Source: Pirellulales bacterium (GTDB lineage Bacteria; Planctomycetota; Planctomycetia; Pirellulales; JALHPA01). Taken from it: a stretch of DNA of 64,000 bases. A program made the translations under genes and the position numbers. Positions 33,159-42,337 of this stretch are shown here, piece by piece (positions within the stretch are counted from its first letter, which is position 1; every line of letters starts with the position of its first letter). The notes under the pieces are model-generated. The model saw nothing but the letters and a program-made list of their open reading frames with translations. It did not search any database and was not told where the DNA came from. Location: the NCBI GenBank assembly GCA_033762255.1, contig JANRLT010000039.1, positions 1 to 64,000 on the forward strand, in the 5' to 3' direction.

Positions 33159-35255
33159 CTACTTTCCCACGCCCGGGACCACGGCGGAGACCCCCTCGCG
33201 GATCGTAATGTCGTGGCTTAGCACCTGCTGCTGGCCGACAAAGTAATTATGGTCGTCCTCCACGACTAGATTGAACGTCTTGACTGGCTTTTCGACCAGT
33301 TCCACGCTGCGGATCGGCTCGGTCACCTTGAGGCCATGCAGGACCATCCCGGGTTGCAGCTCGCGGGCCTTGACCCAGCCGGTACCAACCACCCAAAACG
33401 GATGCCCGCCGGTCGCGCGGATGGTCTCCGCACCGCACAGGATGTGAAACAGCGGCTGCGGATCGCGCGTGGTCGTTTTCAGCACCGGTCGCCAGCCCAG
33501 TGCGCCGGTCGCTGTATCTTGGGCTAAGACCAAGTCCCCGGCTTTGATCCGGTCGATGGCCACTAGCCCCGTGGAAGTGGTAATGGGCGTGCCAGCGGGA
33601 AGGCAGGAACAAGAAGTGCTTACACCAAATACTGCTAACATTGCAGGCGTAGAAAGTTGGCCGTCAACGTAGTAATTTACACCATCTGAGTAAAATGACC
33701 TACCGTAATAGTAAAAATTGCTTCCAGCAGTTCTGCTAAGTACAGGATAGCCAAAACTATCAACGGAAGTATTCCCTGAAACGTCGACAAAACCGCTCTC
33801 TTTTATTCGTTTTTCACGAATTTTCTCCATATCGCGCTTCCATTGCTCTTGTTCAAGTTTCAATTTTTCAGCCTCGGCTTGCTTACGTTGATGTTCCTTC
33901 TTTGCTTTTAGATCTTTTTCCAATTCTGTCACATATTCAGTAATCTCCGGAGGCGCAATCACCACCGCGCTCTTGGTCGCCTTGTAACTTGTGTACAGCG
34001 ACTTCTCTCCAGTCGTGTAAACCTCATTCACGTCGTTCCACCAGCGCCACCAATCTTGCGGCGAATCGAGTCCCGTTGACTCGGTAATCATGGCCAGCAT
34101 TTGCATCACCCGCCGGTTATGCTCGTCAATGGACTGATTCCGCGCTTGCCGCACCTGATCCCGCGCGGCGGAGGCGGCGCGGGCTTGGCGGCCAGCCTCG
34201 TCCAGGGCCAGATTTTCCTCACCATCGCAATAAAAGGTATGGTCAAAGACAGCCAGTTGTTGTTTGTTCTGACCGTCGGCAAAATAGCTTTGGCGATAGA
34301 TCAGCTTGCCGCCGCGGGCGACGGTCAGTTCCATGCTTGCCAATACCGGCCCCTTCAGCTCCGCCAAGAGCGCCGGGATAAAGGTGTGCCAGTCCCGTCC
34401 CTTGAGCGCGTTCACCGCCGCGGATTCTAGCTCCGGCGTGTTGGCAAACAGCGCGTGCCGCACCAGCGACTGGCTGGACTCCGCCCAGGGCGTTTTGGCC
34501 AGGGCCGCGATGACCACCCCCGCCCCCTCCGGCGAAGCGGTCGAAAAGATCAGTTCCCATGTCGGCACAATCGCCGGATCGGTGATGGTCAACAGTTCCG
34601 CCACCGTTTGCTCATGCGACAGCTTGCCATTCTGGAACTTGGCATACACTGTTTCCAACTGCGCGTGATGCCGCTGATACGCGGCGGCGACAGCCTTCGC
34701 ATCCGCTCGCGCGGCGGCCAATTCTTCGGGGGTAAACCATTGCCCATCCACCCCAGGCTGGCCCACCATGACATGCCCCAGCCGCTGGTGCGCGGCGGCA
34801 TGTTCAGGCTCTAGTTCCAAGACCCGCGTTAAATGCACCCGTTCTTGGTCCGGCAGCCCATGTTTAGCACAAAAATCGGCCAACGCCAGCTGCCCCGCTG
34901 GCGTGGCCGCGGTCTGATCCCTCAGTCGCTGATATTCCGCCAGCGTCGCTGGAGGCTTGGTCGTGCGCAAGTAATCTTCCACCGTGATCCACTTTTGCTT
35001 CATGCGCAAATATCCTAGTTGACTGCGCAAAAGTGGGTCATTGGGGGTTTTGGCCAGGGCTTCGTTCAGGATTTTGGTTCGCTTGCTAAACTCACCCGCT
35101 TGCGCGGCGGCCAACGCAGCCTGAATTGTTTGATTTGTGTTAGAAGTGTTGGATATTACTTCGGCGGCATGACTGCCGGGGACGGTACCATGACTCACCA
35201 TCATCACCACCCAGCCAATTACCGGCCCAGCCGCAAAGCAAGAACGCGCGAACAT
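33159..35255 (-). CDS. Secreted TPR-like protein with a C-terminal HINT domain
   Basis: A 698-residue protein with a signal peptide (CFAAGPVIGWVVMMVSHG), a helical TPR-like N-terminal third (TPNDPLLRSQLGYLRMKQKW, LELEPEHAAAHQRLGHVMVG), a mid-region and a Glu/Lys coiled coil (about 465-500). The C-terminal 135 residues are a HINT (Hedgehog/intein) autoprocessing domain: SCLPAGTPITTSTGLVAIDR with a nucleophile Cys, ETIRATGGHPFWVVGTGWVK (the T-x-x-H block) and FNLVVEDDHNYFVGQQQVLS before HD. Position-terminal Asn of inteins is replaced by Asp, and little follows the domain, so cleavage rather than splicing would be expected. CAGGAG precedes the ATG. Function is unknown. Confidence 0.85.
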   Translation of the reverse strand: MFARSCFAAGPVIGWVVMMVSHGTVPGSHAAEVISNTSNTNQTIQAALAAAQAGEFSKRTKILNEALAKTPNDPLLRSQLGYLRMKQKWITVEDYLRTTKPPATLAEYQRLRDQTAATPAGQLALADFCAKHGLPDQERVHLTRVLELEPEHAAAHQRLGHVMVGQPGVDGQWFTPEELAAARADAKAVAAAYQRHHAQLETVYAKFQNGKLSHEQTVAELLTITDPAIVPTWELIFSTASPEGAGVVIAALAKTPWAESSQSLVRHALFANTPELESAAVNALKGRDWHTFIPALLAELKGPVLASMELTVARGGKLIYRQSYFADGQNKQQLAVFDHTFYCDGEENLALDEAGRQARAASAARDQVRQARNQSIDEHNRRVMQMLAMITESTGLDSPQDWWRWWNDVNEVYTTGEKSLYTSYKATKSAVVIAPPEITEYVTELEKDLKAKKEHQRKQAEAEKLKLEQEQWKRDMEKIREKRIKESGFVDVSGNTSVDSFGYPVLSRTAGSNFYYYGRSFYSDGVNYYVDGQLSTPAMLAVFGVSTSCSCLPAGTPITTSTGLVAIDRIKAGDLVLAQDTATGALGWRPVLKTTTRDPQPLFHILCGAETIRATGGHPFWVVGTGWVKARELQPGMVLHGLKVTEPIRSVELVEKPVKTFNLVVEDDHNYFVGQQQVLSHDITIREGVSAVVPGVGK

Positions 35256-35553
35256 GGGATTTCTCCTGTTTTTTTAGATGAGCGGGGGGGAACGGAGCGA
35301 TGACGGCGCCCAATCAAGCAGCCGCTGCCCCAGCATTCCCAATCAAAAGCGATATAAAATTAACGCAACCCCTCTGAGTTTGACTCTTAGTTTGTCAGAG
35401 AGTTGCCTGTTCCGTAAATAGCGGACCTGCCGGAGAGAACAGGACACTATTCAAAATACACCTAGCGAGAGCCGCGGCCAACACCGGACAAAAAAATTAA
35501 AGTTTTTGTCCAGGATTGAACAGGGGCAGGGGCAAAAGTGGCACAAAGAGAAA

Positions 35554-35637
35554 TAAACCGGACGCTAGCGCGTGGCGGCTGATGGCTTATCCAATCACGG
35601 TGACAAAATCAGCCGCCGGGCGCTAGCCCACGGTTAC
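35554..35637. repeat. GCTAGC-centred inverted repeat family, copy 2
   Basis: Arms AAACCGGACGCTAGCGCGTG and its inverted partner (CCGGGCGCTAGCCCACGGTT) bracket a short centre. See copies at 16210-16314 and 24233-24270. Confidence 0.75.
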
Positions 35638-35676
35638 TGTAAACGGCTAAACAGTGACGCTAAATCAACTTGCCCC

Positions 35677-35746
35677 GGGGTCGGGAGTCTGACGCGGTGG
35701 TAACGTATTTGGCGGGTGGGCTTATTCGCAGAAGACTCCTGACCCC
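35677..35746. repeat. Palindromic element with 14-bp ends (copy 2)
   Basis: GGGGTCGGGAGTCT and AGACTCCTGACCCC bracket a 42-nt centre; one mismatch from the perfect palindrome at 497-566. Confidence 0.8.
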
Positions 35747-35794
35747 CTTTGCTTTGTCTAGGGGAAAGGGAGCGTCTGGCGCGCGACAGTGGAT

Positions 35795-35970
35795 GAATCG
35801 GGCCGTTGGCCCTACAATTGTGTATTACTCTTAACCTAGGGCGACGCTGCGCTTGCCCTAGGCTGGGATAGGTTGGGCCTTTGGCCCACAAAAAATTGAA
35901 CGCCTTTGGCCCGTACTTACTTGGGCAACAAAATTTTTCGCACACTGCGAAGAATAAAACGGTTAATAGT
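35795..35970 (+). repeat. CCTAGGGC stem-loop interspersed repeat, copy 2 (long)
   Basis: The core (35835-35890) equals copy 1 (658-713) apart from GGGCCTTTGGCCC replacing GGGCTTTCAGCCC. The similarity to the right-edge copy extends past the core over TTTGGCCCGT and GCACACTGCGAAG to about 35970. The gene-free stretch 35256-36074 is thus built from three unrelated repeat families in a row. Confidence 0.85.
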
Positions 35971-36074
35971 ACGGATTCCTTTTGCGAATCTACCCAAATC
36001 TGCTACAAAAAAGAGAGAGCGCGTCAGGCTCAATTAAGGGCAGAAAACTTTTCTTTTTGCGGCACGGGGTAACG

Positions 36075-38261
36075 ATGCAAATGCCAACCCTTCTTTTGTC
36101 TCCCGCGGCTTGCGCCCGTTCAGCCAGACGTTTGGCCGTACGAACATGCCTGCTCGACAAGCTTTTCCCCATCTTGACTTTGACCGCTGTTCTCATGCTA
36201 TTGTCGGGAGAGCTTTCGCTCTGGGCCCAACCACCAAACAAGCCCGTGTTGCCCGTTCCCGCCAACCGGGCCGTGCCGCAACAGTTGCCGCGTAGCACGC
36301 AGTTTGTCGGCTCACTTGTGGTCAATACCCCGCAGGGCAAACGGACGGGGACGGCGTTTGTTGTCTCACCCACGGGCCAGATCGCCACGAGTTTTTCGTT
36401 AGTGGAAGGGGGGACAAAGGCTCAATTTGTGTTACCCTCCGCAAAGAAGCCGTTTGATGTCACAGGAGTCTGGGTGGCTAGTCAAAAAACGGATTTAGCG
36501 ATCCTGGCCATTGCCGAACCGGGTCAAAACTGGGAAGGCCTGCCGCTGGAAACAAAAAATTGGCCCGCGATAGGCGAAGCACTAATTCCACAACTTGGCC
36601 CGCGCTCTCCCGCGATCGATCAGCAGTTTCCCCTCTTAGACCCGCGCCCGGGCCAACAAAAATTCTATTTCCCCCGCTTGCACCGTCAGTTATCTGGCCG
36701 CGAGTTTTGGGCGGGATGGGAAAAACTGCCCGACACAGCCATCGGACGGGATCCATTTTTACATTGGTACGCCCTGGATGTTGGCATTGATCCCAGCGGC
36801 GCGGGGGCTCCCGTGTGGAACAGGACCACCGGGCAAGTCGTGGGGATCCTTTCCGGCGTGACGGCCAATCCGCGCGAATTACGCTGGGTGACGCGGGCGA
36901 GTCACTTGGTCGAGCTATTGGCGGAAATTCCCGCGCAGCCCAGCCCGTTGGCCACGCTCAAAACCTGGCGTGATCCCCTGGCCCCGCTGATGGACTTACC
37001 CGAGAAAAATCCCGCGGCGCCGAATGTCGCCGCGCAACCAGATGCCCCCGCGCCGAATGCCGCGGTGGTAGGAGATATCTTTGCGCAAATTCGTGCCATT
37101 GCCGATCCCGCGCTGCTCAAGCGCGATGGTTACTTGGCCGAGCGGTACGCGGCCAACGCGCGGCGAATTGCGGAGCTAGAATCGCAAATCAGCGCGGTCG
37201 AGCAACTGTTGCCGCGCTTGCGGGATGAAAATGTGGAGGCCCGTGCCAAGCAAGACCAGGTGCTGACCCGCATCAACACGATGCAGCCGGAGCAGCCATA
37301 TCAATCGACCAGGGTGGTCAACGTTCAAGACGAAACGGGCCGAATTCAGCCACGCCAGCAACAGGTGACGTTGTATCGCTTTTCGGCCCGACAAAATGCG
37401 GAGATAGCGCGGCTGCGGGACGAGGGCTTTGCCCAACAGGGAGCGGTGACCACCAGCGAACTGCTGACGCATGTCGCGCGCAATGGGGACTTGCCCTTTT
37501 TACGCGCTAGTCTGGCCCATGAGCAGCGCGAAACCTTTTTTCTGACGGATCCATTGGAACTGCGCGAAAATGAGGAAAGCCGCCGGCTACTTACCGCGCT
37601 GGACGCGATTATCGACGAAGGAGGCGCCCCCGCGGCGGTACTGATCGACCGGGCCATGTGTCATTTGCATCTGCGCGACTTTGCCGCGGCGGAGGCCGAT
37701 CTGCAAGCGGCGATAGGCGTTGATACCACCATCACCCACGTGGCGAACGCCGCGCGGGCCAGAATATTGCTGTTAACGGCCTTAGCCAATGATGCCGCCA
37801 AACCCTCGCAGATCCAAGCCGCGACAGAGCAACTACAACGCGCGTACAAACTGTCGGCCAAGGACCCGCGGGTGCTTGCCATCGCCGCGCGCATGGATCT
37901 GGACCAAGAGCAATATGCGCCGGCGGGAAGAAAACTTTTGCAATTGCATCACCAGGGCCAGAGAACGTTGGAGACACGCTTGGCGTTGGGTTGGCTGCTG
38001 CTAGCGGCCTCCTCAAGCGATGTGAATAATCCCGAATTAGCCGAGCATTTGGCAAGAGAATCTTGCTTTGGCACCGCGGCGCGCGATTGGGCGGGACTGG
38101 CGCTCTTGGCGGCGGTCCATGTTAAGCAGCAAGAACATGACGAAGCGGAACGTTTGTTAGACGCCGCGCTCTTAATCGCTCCCGAGTCGGGCACAGCACA
38201 GGGGGAACACTGGCGATTTCAACTGACGCGAAAGCAACCTCTGGAGCGGTTTTGGAAGTGA
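36075..38261 (+). CDS. Trypsin-like fold protein (catalytic His and Ser missing) with TPR tail
   Basis: The 728-residue protein has a signal/anchor (FPILTLTAVLMLLSGELSLW) followed by an HtrA-like chymotrypsin fold: GSLVVNTPQGKRTGTAFVVS, then SFSLVEGG where active proteases have N-H-V-V (His absent), SQKTDLAILAIAEP (the Asp is kept) and DPSGAGAPVWNRTTGQVVGI where active ones have N-S-G-G-P (Ser replaced by Ala). It should therefore be a non-catalytic binding protein. After about residue 390 a coiled coil (IAELESQISAVEQLLPRLRD) leads to TPR repeats (ALDAIIDEGGAPAAVLIDRA..). GGGG precedes the ATG. Stretch 38262-38423 holds two hairpins. Confidence 0.8.
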   Translation: MQMPTLLLSPAACARSARRLAVRTCLLDKLFPILTLTAVLMLLSGELSLWAQPPNKPVLPVPANRAVPQQLPRSTQFVGSLVVNTPQGKRTGTAFVVSPTGQIATSFSLVEGGTKAQFVLPSAKKPFDVTGVWVASQKTDLAILAIAEPGQNWEGLPLETKNWPAIGEALIPQLGPRSPAIDQQFPLLDPRPGQQKFYFPRLHRQLSGREFWAGWEKLPDTAIGRDPFLHWYALDVGIDPSGAGAPVWNRTTGQVVGILSGVTANPRELRWVTRASHLVELLAEIPAQPSPLATLKTWRDPLAPLMDLPEKNPAAPNVAAQPDAPAPNAAVVGDIFAQIRAIADPALLKRDGYLAERYAANARRIAELESQISAVEQLLPRLRDENVEARAKQDQVLTRINTMQPEQPYQSTRVVNVQDETGRIQPRQQQVTLYRFSARQNAEIARLRDEGFAQQGAVTTSELLTHVARNGDLPFLRASLAHEQRETFFLTDPLELRENEESRRLLTALDAIIDEGGAPAAVLIDRAMCHLHLRDFAAAEADLQAAIGVDTTITHVANAARARILLLTALANDAAKPSQIQAATEQLQRAYKLSAKDPRVLAIAARMDLDQEQYAPAGRKLLQLHHQGQRTLETRLALGWLLLAASSSDVNNPELAEHLARESCFGTAARDWAGLALLAAVHVKQQEHDEAERLLDAALLIAPESGTAQGEHWRFQLTRKQPLERFWK

Positions 38262-38272
38262 GTGTTATGTAG

Positions 38273-38328
38273 GGCGGAACTGGTTCCGCCTTCCGTGAAA
38301 TGTTCATTTGGCGGATCACGATCCGCCA
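38273..38328. repeat. Two adjacent perfect hairpins
   Basis: GGCGGAAC-TG-GTTCCGCC (38273-38290) and TGGCGGATC-AC-GATCCGCCA (38309-38328). They follow the TPR protein gene by 11 nt; no T-run follows, so they are REP-like or act as a 3' end signal. Confidence 0.8.
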
Positions 38329-38423
38329 TACGTCAACCACTTGGTGAAAGTCAGAATTAAAAATGATAAATGCAGAATAGCCGCATTCAATTCGTAATTC
38401 GTAAATTGTAATTCGTAATTACA

Positions 38424-38516
38424 TCAGCGCTTGGCCTTGGTAGGGGGCTTCTTTGCATCCTTTTTGGGCTTCTTGTTTTTCTTATCATTCTTTTGGCTGT
38501 TGTTACCTTTTCCCAT
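38424..38516 (-). CDS. 30-residue Lys/Asn-rich basic protein
   Basis: The frame encodes MGKGNNSQKNDKKNKKPKKD followed by AKKPPTKAKR and a stop: about half Lys/Arg, with no hydrophobic stretch. AGGAG lies 8 nt before the ATG, an excellent ribosome binding site, and the window shows no competing frame. The composition suggests a nucleic-acid-binding or ribosome-associated small protein, but no family is named. It sits alone between convergent and divergent neighbours. It is shorter than most gene-calling cut-offs. Confidence 0.7.
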   Translation of the reverse strand: MGKGNNSQKNDKKNKKPKKDAKKPPTKAKR

Positions 38517-38799
38517 GATCGTGCTCCTGTGTAAAAAGGGGGGAATGAATCGTGGCTATGCGGGGTGGCCCGCACCTGCCCACATATCTAACCAAAATTG
38601 TAGCAAATCCACCCATTTCAGGAACACCAAATGGGCGGGTAGCGTGCAGAGTCGCGGAATGTGGCACCAGAGGCGGAGGAGGTAGGCCTTTTTCGCACAG
38701 ACCATTGGACCTTTGCTCGGATACGGTGGGACTGCGCAGTGGCCCATCAAGCAAACAGGAGGAAGCTTGGATGCTTGTCGCCACCATGTCATCCCATTA

Positions 38800-38841
38800 C
38801 GGATTGATTGCCCACGGCACCGGATTGATTGCCCACGGCAC
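38800..38841 (+). repeat. Two tandem copies of a 21-bp unit
   Basis: CGGATTGATTGCCCACGGCA plus C repeats twice in a row (38800-38820 and 38821-38841). It lies 130 nt before the sulfatase start codon in the gene-free stretch 38517-38970, which otherwise shows no recognised gene. Confidence 0.9.
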
Positions 38842-38970
38842 CGGGACGGTGCCTGCTACTTTGTTGCCACGTAGGCAACCTCCAATGCTTTACGGATTGG
38901 CTTTTTTCCTCTATATTTTTGGGCTTGTTGCGAATTTTTTTGCCCTACGCTTTTTTCCACAGCAGGCCCC

Positions 38971-41355
38971 ATGCGCACTTATTGCTTCACTTGTGGTTTT
39001 CTCTTGGCGTGTGTTTTTGCGGGCTCATTTTCTGGCTGGTATGGAAGCCGCCTGTGGAACGACGCCCAGGCCCAGAATGCGGCAGCGTCAGCCCCGGCTG
39101 GCCGGCAACTTCCGCAGCCCGACCCAACGTTTCAAGGCAAAATTGCCGAAACTGTTCCCAATTCAACTGCCAGCTTTCCCCTGCCCCTGCGGGCCAAGCC
39201 AGGCTCCCCCAATGTGCTGATTATCCTGCTCGATGATGTGGGTTTTGGGATGTGTTCGACATTTGGCGGACCGGTGCCAACGCCTAACATGGATAAATTG
39301 GCCGCAAATGGCCTAAAATACACGCGGTTTCACACGACCGCGCTTTGCAGTCCGACCCGCGGCGCGCTCTTGGCCGGGCGAAATCATCATAGCATCGGCA
39401 CGGGGGTAATCATCGAGATGGGGACCGGCTTTCCGGGTTACACGGGGATCATTCCCCGCAGCACCGCGCTGGTCTCGCAAATCTTGCGCGATAATGGCTA
39501 CGCCACCAGCATGTTCGGCAAATGGCATAACACGCCCGAACCAGACATCAGCCCCGCCGGACCATTCGACCGCTGGCCTACGGGATTGGGCTTTGAATAC
39601 TTTTACGGATTTAACCAAGGCGAAACCCACCAATACTATCCCACCCTGTATCGCAACACCGTGCCGGTGCCCCAACCCAAATCGCCAGAACAGGGGTATC
39701 ACTTTACTGCCGACATGACAGACGAAGCGATTGCCTGGACCCGCAATGTTCGTGCGGCTGACCGCAGCAAACCGTGGTTCTGCTACTTTAGCACGGGTGC
39801 CGCCCACGCTCCGCATCACGCGCCGCCAGAGTGGCGGGAAAAATTCAAAGGAAAATTCGACCACGGTTGGGACAAACAGCGCGAACTGACTCACGCCCAG
39901 CAATTAAAACTGGGGATCATCCCCTCCGGGACACAACTAACCCCCCGCCCACGGGAAATTCCTTCTTGGGAAAGCCAATCCCCCGAGGCTCAGACCGTTT
40001 ATCTGCGCCTGATGGAAAATTACGCGGGTTTCATGGCCCATACCGACCATCACGTGGGCCGGTTGATCGACAGCCTGGAAGCGTCGGGTGAACTAGAGAA
40101 TACGCTGGTTTTTTATATGGTGGGGGATAATGGCCCGAGTGCCGAAGGAGGACTCGAAGGGACATTTAGCGAACTCGCGAGCCTGCTGGGGATTCAACTG
40201 GGTCTGCAAAGCACGATCCAGCGGTTGGATGAAATTGGCGGTCCGAAAAGCGAGCCGCATGTCCCTGTCGGTTGGGCCTGGGCCATGGCTAGTCCGTTTC
40301 AATGGACCAAGCAAGTCGCCAGCCATTTTGGAGGGACACGGAATCCGCTGATTGTGCATTGGCCCAAGGGGATAAAAGCCAAAGGGGAAACGCGCACCCA
40401 ATTTCATCATGTGATTGACGTGGTGCCAACGATCCTGGAAGCCTGCCAGATTGTCGAGCCAAAAACAGTCAATGGCATTCCCCAAAAGCCCATCGAGGGA
40501 ATCTCGATGCTGTACAGCTTTGACGGGGCAAAAGAAAAAGACCGCCGCACAACGCAATATTTTGAAATGTTTACCAACCGCGCGATCTATCACGAAGGCT
40601 GGGTGGCCTGCAGCCGGTTTGGCGTTCCTTGGGTAACCGCTGGCCGTGACGGGGATTTTTTAAACGTTCCTTGGGAACTATATCACGTTGATCAGGATTT
40701 TAGCCAGGCCAATAACCTGGCCGCCCAGGAACCCGCGCGGCTAAAGGAGTTGCAGGCGGTTTTTGTGGCGGAAGCGATGAAATACGATGTTTTCCCCTTA
40801 GATGCGCGGAAGTCTGAACGCTTGGACCCCAAATTACGCATCGCGGGAACTCCGCCGACGGAATGGACCTACTTTGGCAATAATGTCTGGCTGCCAGAAC
40901 CGATCGGCCCGCAAATTTTCCCCCGGCCGCATACGATCACGGCCAAGCTTATCATTCCAGAAGGGGGCGCCGAAGGAGTCGTCGCGTGCGCCGGAGCGTT
41001 TTCCGCCGGATGGTCGCTGTATGTCAAGGATGGTCGGCCCCACTTTCGCTATACGCTGTTTGAACTGGCCGACTTGACGATTAGCGGAGAAAAGGAACTT
41101 TCGCCAGGACCAGTGACGCTACGCACCGAGTTCATACCCGCAGGCGCTCCCACCGGCGGCGGCAAACTCCGGTTATTTGTCAACGAGCATCCCGTTGGCG
41201 AAGGCGTGCTAAAACGGACGTCGTTTCGACATGGGCTGGAACCTTTTGAACTGGGCCGGGATTCAATCACATCGGTCGATCCCGCTTACGCGGACCGGGG
41301 CAAATTTGAATTCACCGGAACCATTGAGGAAGTGAAATTTGAATTGAAAAAGTAG
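38971..41355 (+). CDS. Secreted arylsulfatase-family sulfatase
   Basis: The 794-residue exported enzyme (signal MRTYCFTCGFLLACVFAGSF) has the sulfatase core: NVLIILLDDVGFGMCSTFGG with the metal aspartates, and TTALCSPTRGALLAGRN, where Cys126 in C-S-P-T-R would be converted to formylglycine. Later metal and active-site motifs are GKWHNTPEPD and VGDNGPSAEGGLEG. The C-terminal 150 residues are a beta-sandwich. It would remove sulfate from a polysaccharide or aryl ester; substrate is unknown. AGCAGG is near the ATG. A formylglycine-generating enzyme is not encoded in the window and must come from elsewhere. Confidence 0.9.
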   Translation: MRTYCFTCGFLLACVFAGSFSGWYGSRLWNDAQAQNAAASAPAGRQLPQPDPTFQGKIAETVPNSTASFPLPLRAKPGSPNVLIILLDDVGFGMCSTFGGPVPTPNMDKLAANGLKYTRFHTTALCSPTRGALLAGRNHHSIGTGVIIEMGTGFPGYTGIIPRSTALVSQILRDNGYATSMFGKWHNTPEPDISPAGPFDRWPTGLGFEYFYGFNQGETHQYYPTLYRNTVPVPQPKSPEQGYHFTADMTDEAIAWTRNVRAADRSKPWFCYFSTGAAHAPHHAPPEWREKFKGKFDHGWDKQRELTHAQQLKLGIIPSGTQLTPRPREIPSWESQSPEAQTVYLRLMENYAGFMAHTDHHVGRLIDSLEASGELENTLVFYMVGDNGPSAEGGLEGTFSELASLLGIQLGLQSTIQRLDEIGGPKSEPHVPVGWAWAMASPFQWTKQVASHFGGTRNPLIVHWPKGIKAKGETRTQFHHVIDVVPTILEACQIVEPKTVNGIPQKPIEGISMLYSFDGAKEKDRRTTQYFEMFTNRAIYHEGWVACSRFGVPWVTAGRDGDFLNVPWELYHVDQDFSQANNLAAQEPARLKELQAVFVAEAMKYDVFPLDARKSERLDPKLRIAGTPPTEWTYFGNNVWLPEPIGPQIFPRPHTITAKLIIPEGGAEGVVACAGAFSAGWSLYVKDGRPHFRYTLFELADLTISGEKELSPGPVTLRTEFIPAGAPTGGGKLRLFVNEHPVGEGVLKRTSFRHGLEPFELGRDSITSVDPAYADRGKFEFTGTIEEVKFELKK

Positions 41356-41674
41356 ACATGCGGGCGTAATAGATTTTTAGTATGTCAAATAGTACCAGCC
41401 GGGCAGGTGGCTGGGGGACGAGAGTGGGTGGCGGGGGACGAGCCTAATCAAGCCCAAATCCAGGAAACGACAACCAGCTTGAATCATGCATGCAGGAGAT
41501 ATCTGGTCGCGACCCTAAAAAAGTAAATTCGTTGGCTTCGGGAATAATCCCAGCCGGCCTTCGTTATTACTCCCAGTCGTCCGGCAATCGTTGTCGGACA
41601 CGCAAATACGGCGATTTTGCGGCGTTTCTTTGCCGGAAATTGCCGAAAAACTCATTATTCCGGGGAGTATTCTG
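41356..41674. other. Intergenic stretch
   Basis: About 320 bases; contains GGGGGACGAG twice (near 41410-41446) but no gene, terminator or known repeat family was identified. Confidence 0.45.
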
Positions 41675-42304
41675 ATGAAGACGTCATTGATTGGTAGCGG
41701 CATTTTAGGGTTGATTTTGGGCCTGGGACAATTCTCTAACGCCTCGGCCTGCGACCGGGTGGTTTACACAACTTATCGTCCGGTGGTGGTGCAAAAAGTC
41801 GTCACACAACCGGTTGTTGTGGTCCCCACGGTCAAAGTCGCCCGGGTGGAAGTGGAACCCGTCACAATCACCAAGGTTGTCTCGGTGGCTGCTCCGATTC
41901 GCTTGCCTTCCATGGAAGCGGGGGGCACCTATCGAGCGCGCGTCGATTTTCCCGGCAGCGATGCGGGATTTGTTGTGCTGGTGGTCGGAAATGTCAAGCA
42001 ACACTGCGAAATCCAAGGCTGGGCCAGCCAGCAAGTGACCTTCACCCTGCCTGCATTGGGTGTCAATGGGGACACCACGGCCCACTTGGAAATTATCAAG
42101 TCAAACGGGGACTTGGCCCGGCGGATTGCCATCAATCTGACACAGCCCGCGGACCTCGTGGAAGTATCCGCCGGGGACGCCATGGTCAATAAGCCATTAA
42201 AACCGGCCCAGCGCAATGGGCGGGTAAGCCTGGACGGGCTGCCTAATGCAGTTGCTCCCAGCGTGCCGGTCGAGGCTCCCGTGGCCCCCAGTGAAGGGGC
42301 ATAA
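41675..42304 (+). CDS. Secreted protein with Val-rich repeat and Ig-like body
   Basis: The 209-residue exported protein starts MKTSLIGSGILGLILGLGQF, followed by a segment rich in Val-Val pairs (VVQKVVTQPVVVVPTVKVAR) and a beta-rich body with V-x-V repeats (AGGTYRARVDFPGSDAGFVV, EIQGWASQQVTFTLPALGVN). The tail is Pro/Ala/Val rich. GGGGAG precedes the ATG. No enzyme motif is visible, and the family is not recognised. It is followed 34 nt later by a terminator and then a second secreted protein gene. Confidence 0.65.
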   Translation: MKTSLIGSGILGLILGLGQFSNASACDRVVYTTYRPVVVQKVVTQPVVVVPTVKVARVEVEPVTITKVVSVAAPIRLPSMEAGGTYRARVDFPGSDAGFVVLVVGNVKQHCEIQGWASQQVTFTLPALGVNGDTTAHLEIIKSNGDLARRIAINLTQPADLVEVSAGDAMVNKPLKPAQRNGRVSLDGLPNAVAPSVPVEAPVAPSEGA

Positions 42305-42337
42305 TGCCCGCATAGACCTTATAAAAAGTGTTTCGCT

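Noticed and set aside
39313-39903. A 196-codon minus-strand frame inside the sulfatase
   Set aside because: Antisense shadow of a gene with the full sulfatase signature.
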